Positions 51,428 through 60,741 are shown, numbered from the stretch's first letter. The stretch: DNA of 64,000 bases from an uncultured Bacilli bacterium (GCA_934155645.1 CAKPHC010000003.1:62001-126000); one strand, 5' to 3'. Numbers and translations are program-made. Notes: generated by a model from the letters alone, not told the origin.

Positions 51428-52036
51428 ATGAATTTAAAGGAGAAACTACTGGAAACTAAAAAGAAACTTTTCTTAAAAACGTTGCTTGTTTCTAAGAAAT
51501 TAGAATCCGAAACCGTATTGGAAAACCATCCTGTCGGTAATCAAAATATATATAGGCTATATTTTGTGAACTATCACAGAATTGGAGAAAACTACGGAAG
51601 AGAAGATTACAATATTGGCGTGATAAACTGGCCTTGTAAGCCTTTTATGTTTCCAGAAGGTATGCCTAGGGAAGAAGGCTTTAAAGTACTATCATATTTA
51701 ACTGATTTTATTGAAAAAAGGGACGATATTGAACCGTGTTCTATGAAATCCGTTAGAACTCTTGATAGCGCTTTGAATTTAGAAAGATTTGGATTTAAAA
51801 GAATTGAAGAAGAAGACGAAAGTAAAATTTTAGACTTATTTACAATTAACGGAAGGGTATCTCTATTTAAAGAAAGCAAACTATATTCAAGATATTTTGA
51901 GTGGTATGTTGAGGATGTCACTTTAGAAGAAGTAACAGGCATTTATGCAAAGTACAATATGAAATTTAGTGATATTGTATGGCTTGACCAGCAAAATAAT
52001 AAAGAATATTCAAAGGTTTTAAGAAAGAAAAAATAA
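51428..52036 (+). CDS. Unrecognised soluble protein, 202 residues
   Basis: No membrane span. Starts MNLKEKLLETKKKLFLKTLL behind AAAGGAGG; contains YRLYFVNYHRIGENYGREDY, NWPCKPFMFPEGMPREEGFK and LDLFTINGRVSLFKES. The mix of codons and a strong individual terminator suggest an independent unit, possibly accessory. Family not recognised. An extended -10 (TGATACAAT, 51394-51402) precedes it. Confidence 0.6.
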   Translation: MNLKEKLLETKKKLFLKTLLVSKKLESETVLENHPVGNQNIYRLYFVNYHRIGENYGREDYNIGVINWPCKPFMFPEGMPREEGFKVLSYLTDFIEKRDDIEPCSMKSVRTLDSALNLERFGFKRIEEEDESKILDLFTINGRVSLFKESKLYSRYFEWYVEDVTLEEVTGIYAKYNMKFSDIVWLDQQNNKEYSKVLRKKK

Positions 52037-52066
52037 TTGCTTTTATAGTTAAATAAAACTATTCTC

Positions 52067-52101
52067 AAGCAAGTTAGATGCGTCTAACTTGCTTTTGTTT
52101 T
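52067..52101 (+). terminator. Terminator of the gene at 51428
   Basis: A 12-bp perfect stem AAGCAAGTTAGA / TCTAACTTGCTT around TGCG, then TTGTTTT. Confidence 0.92.
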
Positions 52102-52205
52102 ATAGAAAATTCATGAGTTACATCGGTTATAAGTAGTAATAACTATTTTTTAAAATATTCTAATTTTTATACAAATAAAAAGAACTTATTCAAAGTCCTA
52201 TTCTA

Positions 52206-52772
52206 TTAATTGTTTAATTTTGTAGGCAAATCTTCTTTTTGAATTATTGTAACATTATCCAAATTAAAATCTATTTTTGCGTAATAATGTTCTGCGTTAA
52301 AAGAGTATGTATAGTAAATAAAAGCATTATCTATTCCCATAATTCTATCTATATTGCCAGTAGTATTATTTAACATCTTATTTAAATCTCCAGTATCAAT
52401 TATATTTCCGTTAGATAAGTCATACGATGCTGGGTTATATCCTAAAATATATATTTTGTCATCAATCCAACAAACAAATCTACTTTCTATGATTTCACCA
52501 TCTGGGAACGAAAACTGTCTTTTATAATAGTTATCTTGATTGTTTTTGTAAATGGAATACGTTTCAAGCTCTGAATATTTATTTTCACGTACCAAAACAT
52601 ATTGATTGTGACTTGACATTACATCGAGTTTTTCAATATTCACATTATTACTATTTTGTTTTGTATCGTTATTGCTTTGATTAGTATATATCTTTTTGAA
52701 AATAAAAAAGCTACCTATTATGATTACAACTAATATTAAAAAAACAATATATTTATTTTTCATAAAGTCCAC
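52206..52772 (-). CDS. Membrane-anchored protein, unknown
   Basis: 188 residues with one N-terminal span (about 8-25, VFLILVVIIIGSFFIFKKIY), an Asn/Thr/Gln-rich spacer and an outer, beta-rich domain (RQFSFPDGEIIESRFVCWID, DKIYILGYNPASYDLSNG). One cysteine. Not recognised. Ends near a terminator at 52180-52201 (GGACTT / AAGTTC + TTTTT on the minus strand). AGGTGGAC precedes the ATG. Confidence 0.6.
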   Translation of the reverse strand: MDFMKNKYIVFLILVVIIIGSFFIFKKIYTNQSNNDTKQNSNNVNIEKLDVMSSHNQYVLVRENKYSELETYSIYKNNQDNYYKRQFSFPDGEIIESRFVCWIDDKIYILGYNPASYDLSNGNIIDTGDLNKMLNNTTGNIDRIMGIDNAFIYYTYSFNAEHYYAKIDFNLDNVTIIQKEDLPTKLNN

Positions 52773-52894
52773 CTCATATTCATTATATCACAATCAAAAA
52801 GCAAAGCACCAAGTAAAAATTTGTCATTTGGTCTATTGTAAGATTAATCCTTAAATGTTATAATTGATATAGTTATAATAGGTAGGTGTTTATT

Positions 52895-53884
52895 ATGTCA
52901 GAGAATAATTCTAATTTAGAAAAAGAAAGAATAGATACAAAAGAAACCGTTAATCAAGAAAATGATGAACTTAATGCTCGTATCAATAAACTTTATGGTA
53001 TGAGTAGCGAAGATACACCCCAAAAAGAATATGACCCCGCTGAATTACAAGAGATTAGAAAGAAACTCTTATATTTATTAATAGGAATTATAATAGTGGG
53101 TATAGGTGCATTAGTGGTCCTTATCAATCCATTTAAATGGGGTAAAGAAACAAAAACAAATACTCCAAATACTGAAGACAAAACAGATGACATTGTAGAA
53201 GAACCAACTGGTGAATTATCTCTATCAAATCAAACAGTAGTAGGATTAAATAATCGTATAAGTTTTTATGAGAGTGACTTTGCTAGAATAGATTTATTCC
53301 CATTATATTCTAATAAAGAATTAGATTCTATCAATATTCCAAATAATATTAAGTTATATTTACTAAGAAAGAATTCACTTTTCTCTGATATGTTAAAGAA
53401 TAATGGTATGGCTGAATATGCTAAAACTTGTAGTGCTGAAGGAATAAACATTTCTAAAGATAAATTTGATACATTAGCAAAGAAATTGTTAGGAAATGCC
53501 GTTATAGTAGAATATTCAGATTTCAATTATACTTACTATGATAATTCTAAAGAAGTAAAACTATTATTTACATATGCCAATGATGCTTACAATATAAAAT
53601 GTAGTGATTACAATATTGATAACATAACTAAATTTATTCAACAAAAACTAATTAGTGCATATAAAACCGAAAATAGTATTGAATTATATCAAAGAGTAGT
53701 ATTTATAAATGTTAATGGAGTATATTTAGATCCAAACTTTGAAACATTAATAACGAATGATAAAAACGCTACTATAGATACTTATATTGAAAAAGGAAGT
53801 ATTTATAAATATACATTTATTGAAGATGATAATAACGATTATTATTTAAGCAAAATAGAATTGTCAGATGGAGTTAGTCAGTAG
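52895..53884 (+). CDS. Membrane-anchored protein, unknown (paralogue-like to 47533)
   Basis: 329 residues from ATG 52895 (GTAGGTG upstream). A cytoplasmic acidic part of about 60 residues (ARINKLYGMSSEDTPQKEYD), one span (about 67-87, LIGIIIVGIGALVVLINPF), then a linker (TNTPNTEDKTDDIVEEP) and an outer domain with two cysteines. The ending, 'YIEKGSIYKYTFIEDDNNDYYLSKIE', closely resembles the ending of the 47533 protein (DGGSITYTFKLDNNNNYYFYS), which supports a shared secreted family. Extended -10 TGTTATAAT lies at about 52856. Confidence 0.65.
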   Translation: MSENNSNLEKERIDTKETVNQENDELNARINKLYGMSSEDTPQKEYDPAELQEIRKKLLYLLIGIIIVGIGALVVLINPFKWGKETKTNTPNTEDKTDDIVEEPTGELSLSNQTVVGLNNRISFYESDFARIDLFPLYSNKELDSINIPNNIKLYLLRKNSLFSDMLKNNGMAEYAKTCSAEGINISKDKFDTLAKKLLGNAVIVEYSDFNYTYYDNSKEVKLLFTYANDAYNIKCSDYNIDNITKFIQQKLISAYKTENSIELYQRVVFINVNGVYLDPNFETLITNDKNATIDTYIEKGSIYKYTFIEDDNNDYYLSKIELSDGVSQ

Positions 53885-53899
53885 TTAACTCCTTTTTTT
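53870..53899 (+). terminator. Terminator of the gene at 52895
   Basis: GGAGTTA / TAACTCC, then seven T; overlaps the stop codon. Confidence 0.9.
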
Positions 53900-53967
53900 G
53901 TGTAAACTTTTGGCAAATATCTAGAAAAGTATAAGGATTATGTTATAATAAAATAGGAGATGGTAAC

Positions 53968-55947
53968 ATGAATATATTAAAAAAAGAAGTAAAGACTGGT
54001 CAAGTAGATAAGAAAATCATTGATAATTTAAGAGGTTTAAGTATAGACATAATTGCTAAAGCTAATAGTGGACACCCAGGTATTGCATTAGGAGCAGCTC
54101 CTATTATTGCAACACTATATGCTAATCACTTAAGATTTTCGAAAGAAAATGATAAATGGCTTAATAGAGACCGTTTTATCTTATCTGCAGGACATGGTTC
54201 TAGTTTGCTATATGCAACATTATATATGGCAGGTTTTCCAATAGAACTTAGTGATCTTGAATCGTTTAGATGTTTAGGTTCTATTACTCCTGGCCATCCT
54301 GAATATGGAATAACTAAAGGCGTTGACATTTCAACTGGACCTTTAGGGCAAGGAGTAGCGTCGAGTGTTGGTATAGCTATTGGTGAAGAATACCTATCTA
54401 ATTACTTTGGTAAAGATATAATTGATTATTACACATATGTATTATGCGGTGATGGTGACCTTATGGAAGGTGTTAGTTATGAAGCCTTTTCATTAGCAGG
54501 AAAACTTTCTTTAAATAAACTAATTGTTTTATATGATTCAAATAACGTTACACTAGACGGAGACCTATCTAATTCTTCGTGTGAAAATACTAAATTGAGA
54601 TTTGAAGCAATTAATTGGAACTATATATTAGTAAGTGATGGTGAAGATACTTCTAGCATAAATGACGCTATTATCAAAGCAAAAGCTAGTGATAAGCCTA
54701 CACTTATCGAAGTAAAAACAACAATAGGTAAATTCTCTAAATACCAAGGTACTTCTAAAGTTCATGGTTCACCATTAGATGAAGAAGATATCAAAAACAT
54801 AAAAGAAAAACTAAACTTACGCGATATTCCTTTCTCAGTATCTAGTGAAGCAGTAACAAGCTTTAGAACTTCTATTGATGAACGTAATGATAATATTTAT
54901 GCTGAATGGAATAACAAAGTTAGTCTTTTACCAACAGAAAAGCAAGAAGAATTAAATGAACTTATAAATAATAAAGAACCACTTAAAGTTAAAGATATAT
55001 ATTATGAAATACCAGATGATGGAGTAGAAGCAACTAGAGTATCTTCTGGTAAGATATTAAATTCTATTGCAACTAATTATCCATTTGTTATGGGAGGAAG
55101 TGCTGATGTTTCTAATTCTACTCACGCTAGAATCAAAAGTGAAGGTTCTTTTTCAAAAAGTACACCTTTAAATCGTAATATTGATTTTGGTATTAGAGAA
55201 CATGCAATGGCTTGTATTGCTAATGGGCTTGCCTTAACAGGCATAACTCCATTTGTATCAACATTTTTCTCTTTTGCTGATTACCTAAAACCAGCTCTTA
55301 GGATGACAGCATTAATGAATTTACCAGTCATTTATGTATTCACTCATGATTCTATAACAGTAGGAGAGGATGGTCCAACTCATCAACCAGTTGAACAATT
55401 AGTAATGTTGAGGTCAACTCCCAATGTTGATGTTTATCGTCCTTTTGATGCTAACGAAACTCTAGGAGCATATAAAACAATACTAGAGTCTAGACGTCCA
55501 TCATGCCTAGTACTTAGTAGAAACAAAGTTGAATTAAACTCTTCTACCAAGGTAAACGAAGTAAAAAAAGGAGCATACATCCTAGAAGAAGAACATGGCA
55601 ATTTAGAAGCAGTATTAATATCAAGTGGTGAAGAAATAGAACTAGCAAGAAAAGTACATAAAATACTAACTGAACGTGGTATAGCAATAAGACTAGTATC
55701 TATGCCTTCAATCGAAGTGTTTGAACGTCAAACTAAAAAATATCAAGAAAGTATCATACCAGAAGATAAAGAAGTCTTTGTAATTGAATTATCTTCATCA
55801 TACTCTTGGTACAAATATACAAATAAACAAGAACATTTATTTACTGTTGATACATTCGGAGCTAGCGGTAACAGAAATGATTTACTAGAACGTTTCGGAT
55901 TTAACAGTGAAAAAATTGCAGATAAAATTGAGAAACTTTTAAAATAG
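53968..55947 (+). CDS. tkt: Transketolase
   Basis: Thiamine-diphosphate enzyme of the pentose phosphate pathway. Seen: ANSGHPGIALGAAPI, RFILSAGHGSSLLYA, GITKGVDISTGPLGQGVASS, the TPP-binding CGDGDLMEGVSYE...DSNNVTLDG, KVHGSPLDEED, FGIREHAMACIANGLAL, and THDSITVGEDGPTHQPVEQL. 659 residues is normal. The GAGATGG ribosome site precedes the ATG. It heads the tkt-sirA-yneF gene order known from Bacillus, although terminators separate the genes here. Confidence 0.96.
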   Translation: MNILKKEVKTGQVDKKIIDNLRGLSIDIIAKANSGHPGIALGAAPIIATLYANHLRFSKENDKWLNRDRFILSAGHGSSLLYATLYMAGFPIELSDLESFRCLGSITPGHPEYGITKGVDISTGPLGQGVASSVGIAIGEEYLSNYFGKDIIDYYTYVLCGDGDLMEGVSYEAFSLAGKLSLNKLIVLYDSNNVTLDGDLSNSSCENTKLRFEAINWNYILVSDGEDTSSINDAIIKAKASDKPTLIEVKTTIGKFSKYQGTSKVHGSPLDEEDIKNIKEKLNLRDIPFSVSSEAVTSFRTSIDERNDNIYAEWNNKVSLLPTEKQEELNELINNKEPLKVKDIYYEIPDDGVEATRVSSGKILNSIATNYPFVMGGSADVSNSTHARIKSEGSFSKSTPLNRNIDFGIREHAMACIANGLALTGITPFVSTFFSFADYLKPALRMTALMNLPVIYVFTHDSITVGEDGPTHQPVEQLVMLRSTPNVDVYRPFDANETLGAYKTILESRRPSCLVLSRNKVELNSSTKVNEVKKGAYILEEEHGNLEAVLISSGEEIELARKVHKILTERGIAIRLVSMPSIEVFERQTKKYQESIIPEDKEVFVIELSSSYSWYKYTNKQEHLFTVDTFGASGNRNDLLERFGFNSEKIADKIEKLLK

Positions 55948-55960
55948 TTTCTCTTTTTTT
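55930..55960 (+). terminator. Terminator of tkt
   Basis: GAGAAAC / GTTTCTC around TTTTAAAATA, then seven T. Confidence 0.88.
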
Positions 55961-56007
55961 GACAAAAGAATCCCAATCATTTTTGTATATTAATACTGGG
56001 TGATGAA

Positions 56008-56433
56008 ATGAGAATATATTTTGTATTTAAAATTAAAGAAGAATACACAGATTTGTATAGAGATACTCCAAGTACTTTATATAATATCTTAAATCAAATG
56101 TACTACATGAAAAGAAGTGAGATTGGATATGGTTTCAATTTATTTAATCAAATGATTGATAGAATCAATAAATTTGAATTAGATAAATATTTATATATAC
56201 TACTGCATACTAAAATGAAATATAGTAAAAAAGGAGAAGACCACATACTAAATAACTTATATAAAGATGAAGTAAGTATTTTAAGAGTAAAAACAACTCA
56301 TATTTTGATTAATTCCAATAAAAGTTATACTGAATTCTTTGCTTTACTAAATCAATTTGATTCTAGTTTATTTGTATGTGACTTTAACAATCATGATTAT
56401 TTTTTCTTATCTGACATCAAATTGCTTGTATAA
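56008..56433 (+). CDS. sirA: SirA-like sporulation inhibitor of replication (YneE)
   Basis: 141 residues. It starts MRIYFVFKIKEEYTDLYRDT, with the family-like 'Y.fYlIk.EyA..yyg.e..lf.lf' beginning, and lies exactly between tkt and yneF as sirA does in B. subtilis. SirA binds DnaA domain I to stop replication early in sporulation (known). Sequence similarity is modest by eye, so the call leans on gene order. No membrane span. Confidence 0.65.
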   Translation: MRIYFVFKIKEEYTDLYRDTPSTLYNILNQMYYMKRSEIGYGFNLFNQMIDRINKFELDKYLYILLHTKMKYSKKGEDHILNNLYKDEVSILRVKTTHILINSNKSYTEFFALLNQFDSSLFVCDFNNHDYFFLSDIKLLV

Positions 56434-56476
56434 AATGGATAAATTTAGTAAAATGTTGATAAGGAGATGAATTAAT

Positions 56477-56686
56477 ATGTGGTTAGATATATTACAAGTA
56501 GTAATTGGTATCATAGTAGGATTTGTAATTGGTTTCTTTGTATCAAAAAAAGTAATGACTAATTATTTAAAGAAAAATCCACCTATAAATGAAGAAATGA
56601 TTAAAGCATTAATGGCTCAAATGGGTAGAAAGCCATCTCAAAAGCAAGTTAATCAAATGATGAAATCAATGGAAAAATATATGTAA
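56477..56686 (+). CDS. yneF: YneF family small membrane protein (UPF0154)
   Basis: 69 residues: one N-terminal span (LQVVIGIIVGFVIGFFVSKK) followed by YLKKNPPINEEMIKALMAQM, GRKPSQKQVNQMMKSM, the signature of the UPF0154 family. Function unknown. It has an AAGGAGATG ribosome site. Confidence 0.92.
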   Translation: MWLDILQVVIGIIVGFVIGFFVSKKVMTNYLKKNPPINEEMIKALMAQMGRKPSQKQVNQMMKSMEKYM

Positions 56687-56687
56687 T

Positions 56688-56710
56688 GAAACCTTATGGT
56701 TTCTTTTTTT
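56688..56710 (+). terminator. Terminator of yneF
   Basis: GAAACC / GGTTTC around TTAT, then seven T. Confidence 0.85.
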
Positions 56711-56725
56711 GAAAGAAGGAGTAAA

Positions 56726-57565
56726 ATGGAAATATTAGATGGTAAAAAAGTAAAATTACAATTACTAGAAGAACTAAAAAAAGAAGTGTTAAAATTAGAA
56801 AGACCACTAGGTCTTACAGTAATACAAGTAGGAGAAGATAAAGCAAGTTCAGTATACGTTAATCAAAAGAGAAAAATGGCAGATATGATGGGATTTAACT
56901 TCAATCATATTAAACTGGATGAAAATGTATCTGAAGAAGTACTTATAAACTTAATAAATGAATTAAATCATAATGATTATGTAGATGGTGTATTAGTACA
57001 AATGCCACTACCCGCACATTTAGATGAAAAAACAATACAAAACGCTGTAGACCCATATAAAGACGTCGATGGACTTACTGATGTAAATGCTGGAAGATTA
57101 TCACATGGAATAGATACCTTAGTACCTTGTACACCTGCAGGTATAATGGATTTATTAAAATATTATTCAATTGAAGTAAGTGGTAAAAATGTAACAATAG
57201 TAGGAAGAAGCAATCTAGTAGGTAAACCATTATCTTATTTAATGACTAATAATAATGCTACTGTAAGTTTGTGTCACTCTAAAACAAGAAATTTAAAAGA
57301 GTATACTAAATTAGCAGATATACTAATAGTAGCAGTAGGAAAGCCTAAATTAATAAAAGAGGACTATATTAAAGAAGGAAGCGTAATTATTGATGTAGGT
57401 ATTAATAGATTAGAAGATGGAACATTATGTGGAGATGTAGACTTTGATAATGTAGCACCACTTGCTTCATACATTACTCCCGTTCCAGGTGGAGTAGGTC
57501 AAATGACAGTAGGAGAACTTGCTAATAATACTTATAAGGCTTACATGCTAAGAAAACATAGATAA
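56726..57565 (+). CDS. folD: Methylenetetrahydrofolate dehydrogenase / cyclohydrolase FolD
   Basis: 279 residues from ATG 56726 (AAGAAGGAG upstream); in-frame codons before it overlap the yneF terminator. Bifunctional enzyme interconverting methylene-, methenyl- and formyl-tetrahydrofolate. Seen: GLTVIQVGEDKASSVYVNQK with the catalytic Lys in QKRK, DGVLVQMPLPAHLDEK, PYKDVDGLTDVNAGRL, PCTPAGIMDLL and VTIVGRSNLVGKPLSYLM, and TPVPGGVGQMTVGELANNT. Confidence 0.96.
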   Translation: MEILDGKKVKLQLLEELKKEVLKLERPLGLTVIQVGEDKASSVYVNQKRKMADMMGFNFNHIKLDENVSEEVLINLINELNHNDYVDGVLVQMPLPAHLDEKTIQNAVDPYKDVDGLTDVNAGRLSHGIDTLVPCTPAGIMDLLKYYSIEVSGKNVTIVGRSNLVGKPLSYLMTNNNATVSLCHSKTRNLKEYTKLADILIVAVGKPKLIKEDYIKEGSVIIDVGINRLEDGTLCGDVDFDNVAPLASYITPVPGGVGQMTVGELANNTYKAYMLRKHR

Positions 57566-57581
57566 AAATTGAAATAAACTA

Positions 57582-57610
57582 TTTACGAAAGTACAATTAT
57601 TAGATAAAAT
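57582..57610 (+). promoter_or_regulatory. Promoter of the MacB/FtsX-type ABC operon
   Basis: TTTACG, a 17-base spacer and TAAAAT at 57605-57610, downstream of folD and upstream of an attenuator-like hairpin. Confidence 0.55.
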
Positions 57611-57623
57611 TATATTAAATAAA

Positions 57624-57664
57624 GGGCTAGTAAAGACTTTAAGTGTTTTTGCTGACTCTTTTTT
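57624..57664 (+). terminator. Attenuator-like terminator before the ABC operon
   Basis: GGGCTAGTAAAGAC (57624-57637) pairs with GTTTTTGCTGACTC (57645-57658) with one mismatch and several G-U pairs, followed by six T and, five bases later, the ribosome site AGGAGG of the ATPase gene. It could end folD transcripts, attenuate the ABC operon, or both. Confidence 0.6.
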
Positions 57665-57679
57665 AGTAGGAGGATAAAC

Positions 57680-58351
57680 ATGAGCAAGGTAATTCGTTTA
57701 GAACAATTGTCAAAATCTTATCATACTAAAACCGAGAAGCTTGAAGTCCTAAAAAAAATAAGCATTGCATTTGAAGAAGGAAAGTTTTATGCAATAACAG
57801 GGCACAGCGGTAGTGGTAAATCAACACTTATTAATATTATTGGATTAATAGACCAATTTGATGATGGTTTCTACTATTTATATGGCAAAAATGTAAAAGA
57901 TTTAACCGATAAAGAAATGTCACAACTGCGAATGAAAAATATAGGCTTTGTTTTTCAAGAATTTTATTTAAATACTACACTTAAAGCTTACGAAAACGTT
58001 ATAGTACCAATGCTGATTAATAAACAAATTTTAAAAAGTGAGAGAAAGAAACGCGCAGTTAAATTATTAGAGATGGTTGGTTTAAAAGATAGAATTGAAC
58101 ATTTTCCAAAAGAACTGTCAGGCGGAGAACAGCAACGTGTTGCAATAGCAAGAGCTTTAGCAAATAATCCATCTATCATTATTGCTGATGAACCCACAGG
58201 AAATTTGGATGAAAAAAACGAAGAACAAATATTTGAATTACTACAAAAAATAGCAAAAGAGGGAAAATGTGTTATTGTTGTTTCGCACAGTAAGGAAATA
58301 AAAAAATATGCTGATGTAATATATTCACTTTCAAATGGAGAATTACACTAG
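57680..58351 (+). CDS. ABC transporter ATP-binding protein, MacB/LolD type
   Basis: 223 residues. Walker A GHSGSGKSTL (about 40-49), Q-loop VFQEF, signature LSGGEQQRVAIARAL, Walker B IIADEPTGNLD, H-loop VVSHSKEI. The DEPTGNLD motif and LNTTLKAYENVIVPM mark the MacB/BceA-like class, which pairs with FtsX-type permeases and acts on peptides or the cell envelope rather than small solutes. The permease genes follow within three bases each. Confidence 0.92.
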   Translation: MSKVIRLEQLSKSYHTKTEKLEVLKKISIAFEEGKFYAITGHSGSGKSTLINIIGLIDQFDDGFYYLYGKNVKDLTDKEMSQLRMKNIGFVFQEFYLNTTLKAYENVIVPMLINKQILKSERKKRAVKLLEMVGLKDRIEHFPKELSGGEQQRVAIARALANNPSIIIADEPTGNLDEKNEEQIFELLQKIAKEGKCVIVVSHSKEIKKYADVIYSLSNGELH

Positions 58352-58353
58352 AA

Positions 58354-59592
58354 ATGAAAGAAACTTTCAAAAATACATTTGTTTTGCTAAAACATGATAA
58401 GAAAAATAGAAATATGCTCATTATGTCAGTAATTTGTTCCTTAATTATAATGATTTCAATTACATTGTATATATCGTTTCAAAAATATATAAAAAACAAT
58501 TATGAAAATAATATTGGATTTCGAACGTTAGATGTTGTAAATGCCAGTGGTGAAGAAGACATAGAACAAATGGTTCCAAACGAAACAAAACTAAAAAATA
58601 TAAAACATGTTGTTGATGTATATAGCTCTAAGTATCACTCATTTACTGGTAACTCAAACTTTAAGAATAGTAAATATAACGGTATTATTACTTTAACTTC
58701 TTATATTGAAAGTATAAACTTACCTTTGACTCATGGTGAAAATATTGATAATAGAAAAAATGTAGCAATATGTCCCGAAAACTTTTACCCTGATAGTTCA
58801 ATTAATCAAGAAATAAAGTTAAATATTAGTAAAGATGCCTTTATTTCCGGTAAAGAATTGCTAAATAAAAATTTTGAATTTTATTATTATACTTACAGTG
58901 AAACAAATGAGCAGCATAGACCTGAGATTAACAGCAAAAACACTGTAAAATTTAAGATAGTAGGATTATACAATTCTACCCTTAACTTTGACAGTCCTAA
59001 CCAATGTTATGTTTCTATGGATAATGTAAAAGATATTGTAAATGTATCAAATCCTAATGTGATTTCTTCTAGTTATGTCGTTGTAGATAGTATAAATAAT
59101 ATCAATAATGTTATAAATGAAATAAACGATTTGGGATATATAGCATCAGTAACTAATTATTTTGACTATGAATTTGTAAATACTTTTAAAATGATTTGTA
59201 CAGTAATTACAACAGTATTTATATTTTTAGCAGTAACCTTACAAACCTTATATATAAATAAAAAAATAATTTTAGAATGTAAGAATATAGGAATTCAACG
59301 CGCTTTTGGATATTCCATTTCAGAAATTAGGAAAAGACTTTTATTAGAAATTTTAGTTTTGTTACTAATCCCGTTTGTTACCAGTGGTTTTATCTTTATG
59401 CTGTTATATTTGTTAGGAACTAATATATTATTTAAGTCAATAGAATTGTACGGAATTAAGATAATTGTAGAGCTATTTGTTTTTATTTTTACATTTATTG
59501 GAATCGTAGTATTGCCATATATAGTTGCAATTTTTCAAGTACTTTTTAAAACAAATAAAAATATTATAAGTTATTTGAAAGCGGAGGAATAA
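58354..59592 (+). CDS. FtsX-like permease, first subunit
   Basis: 412 residues: one N-terminal span (about 22-41), a large outer domain (about 42-285) and three C-terminal spans (CTVITTVFIFLAVTLQTLYI; LLEILVLLLIPFVTSGFIFM; IKIIVELFVFIFTFIGIVVL). KIILECKNIGIQRAFGYSIS is the FtsX cytoplasmic signature between the spans. Probably forms a heterodimer with the next product. Substrate unknown; antimicrobial-peptide resistance or export is a common role of such trios (inference). Confidence 0.85.
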   Translation: MKETFKNTFVLLKHDKKNRNMLIMSVICSLIIMISITLYISFQKYIKNNYENNIGFRTLDVVNASGEEDIEQMVPNETKLKNIKHVVDVYSSKYHSFTGNSNFKNSKYNGIITLTSYIESINLPLTHGENIDNRKNVAICPENFYPDSSINQEIKLNISKDAFISGKELLNKNFEFYYYTYSETNEQHRPEINSKNTVKFKIVGLYNSTLNFDSPNQCYVSMDNVKDIVNVSNPNVISSSYVVVDSINNINNVINEINDLGYIASVTNYFDYEFVNTFKMICTVITTVFIFLAVTLQTLYINKKIILECKNIGIQRAFGYSISEIRKRLLLEILVLLLIPFVTSGFIFMLLYLLGTNILFKSIELYGIKIIVELFVFIFTFIGIVVLPYIVAIFQVLFKTNKNIISYLKAEE

Positions 59593-59594
59593 AA

Positions 59595-60722
59595 ATGATA
59601 CTAATTAAATCTTTCTTTAGAAAGAAAAGTAGCAAAATATATTTACTATTATTCTCAGTTATAATACTTGGATTAATTGTCATATATTCCTTAATAAATT
59701 ATTATGACATTGCAATAAACAACTATTTAAAATCAAATCTTGTTATAACTTTTGCATCCCAAAACGATTACCATAATGATTTAATTGTCGATAAACGAAT
59801 TGATAATCTAAAAGTCGGAAAAATTGTTAAACCAGATTATTCTGAAAAACTTTTGATAAAATCTACCGAAAAATCTCCATATATTTTTGATAAAGAAGCA
59901 AACAAATATATATTGTCGGCAATATATTGGGACATTTTTCTCATAGATGAAGATATGACAGTTTTATATCCGGCTAAAGATTTTGATATAGATTTAAACA
60001 ACGATGAATTAATACTAGTATTTCCAAAAAATGAATTAAACAGTAAACAAGAGGAAACAGCCAAAAGTATTTTAAAAAAGAAATTGACATTTATAGATGA
60101 TAATCACAGAATTCAATTTACTATTAAAGAGATTAAAAACATGCCAATCGCTTGTATTATCGTCTCAGATAAAATGTATGAGCAAATTAATTCAAAGTTA
60201 AATTATTATTCAATTACACTATCTGATTACAAAGAAGCAAGTAACATTAGAGAAGAAATTCTTGGATTAGATTATGATACCAATTATAATGTTGTTAAAA
60301 AAACTCGTGAATATTCTAAATCTCAAAAAATGATGTACGTAATGGATTTTTTAAAGAAGGGATATTCGATAGGAATAATACTAGTACTTATTATTTTGTT
60401 TGTAGTTAGTAATAATGTTTTGAAAGATGATAAACGAAATATTTGTCTTGAAAGGTTAGTTGGATTTAATAAAAAAGATATATGCATTAATATAATAGGG
60501 GAAATGCTATTGCTTATAACTTTTTCAACAATATTGGCAACTATGTTATCGATTGCAGTATTATCATTAATTAATTATTTCTGTCATATGAGTCTAGTTA
60601 TTTTCAATTTTAAAGGACTAACACTGATATTTGCTGGAATAGGAATTGTATCCATCATTGAGTTAATTACCTTTTCCGTTAGAATTAATAAATGCTTGAA
60701 AAGAGATTACATGAAGTTTTAG
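59595..60722 (+). CDS. FtsX-like permease, second subunit
   Basis: 375 residues with the same topology: N-terminal span (about 14-34), outer domain, then three spans near the end and the cytoplasmic segment DKRNICLERLVGFNKKDICI. It follows the first permease by two bases with GCGGAGGA as ribosome site. No terminator was seen before the L21 leader promoter. Confidence 0.83.
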   Translation: MILIKSFFRKKSSKIYLLLFSVIILGLIVIYSLINYYDIAINNYLKSNLVITFASQNDYHNDLIVDKRIDNLKVGKIVKPDYSEKLLIKSTEKSPYIFDKEANKYILSAIYWDIFLIDEDMTVLYPAKDFDIDLNNDELILVFPKNELNSKQEETAKSILKKKLTFIDDNHRIQFTIKEIKNMPIACIIVSDKMYEQINSKLNYYSITLSDYKEASNIREEILGLDYDTNYNVVKKTREYSKSQKMMYVMDFLKKGYSIGIILVLIILFVVSNNVLKDDKRNICLERLVGFNKKDICINIIGEMLLLITFSTILATMLSIAVLSLINYFCHMSLVIFNFKGLTLIFAGIGIVSIIELITFSVRINKCLKRDYMKF

Positions 60723-60741
60723 TCAGTATCAATTATTAATG

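Noticed and set aside
57566..57623. A short peptide gene in front of the ABC operon as a bacteriocin precursor
   Set aside because: No ORF with a ribosome site fits in this interval.
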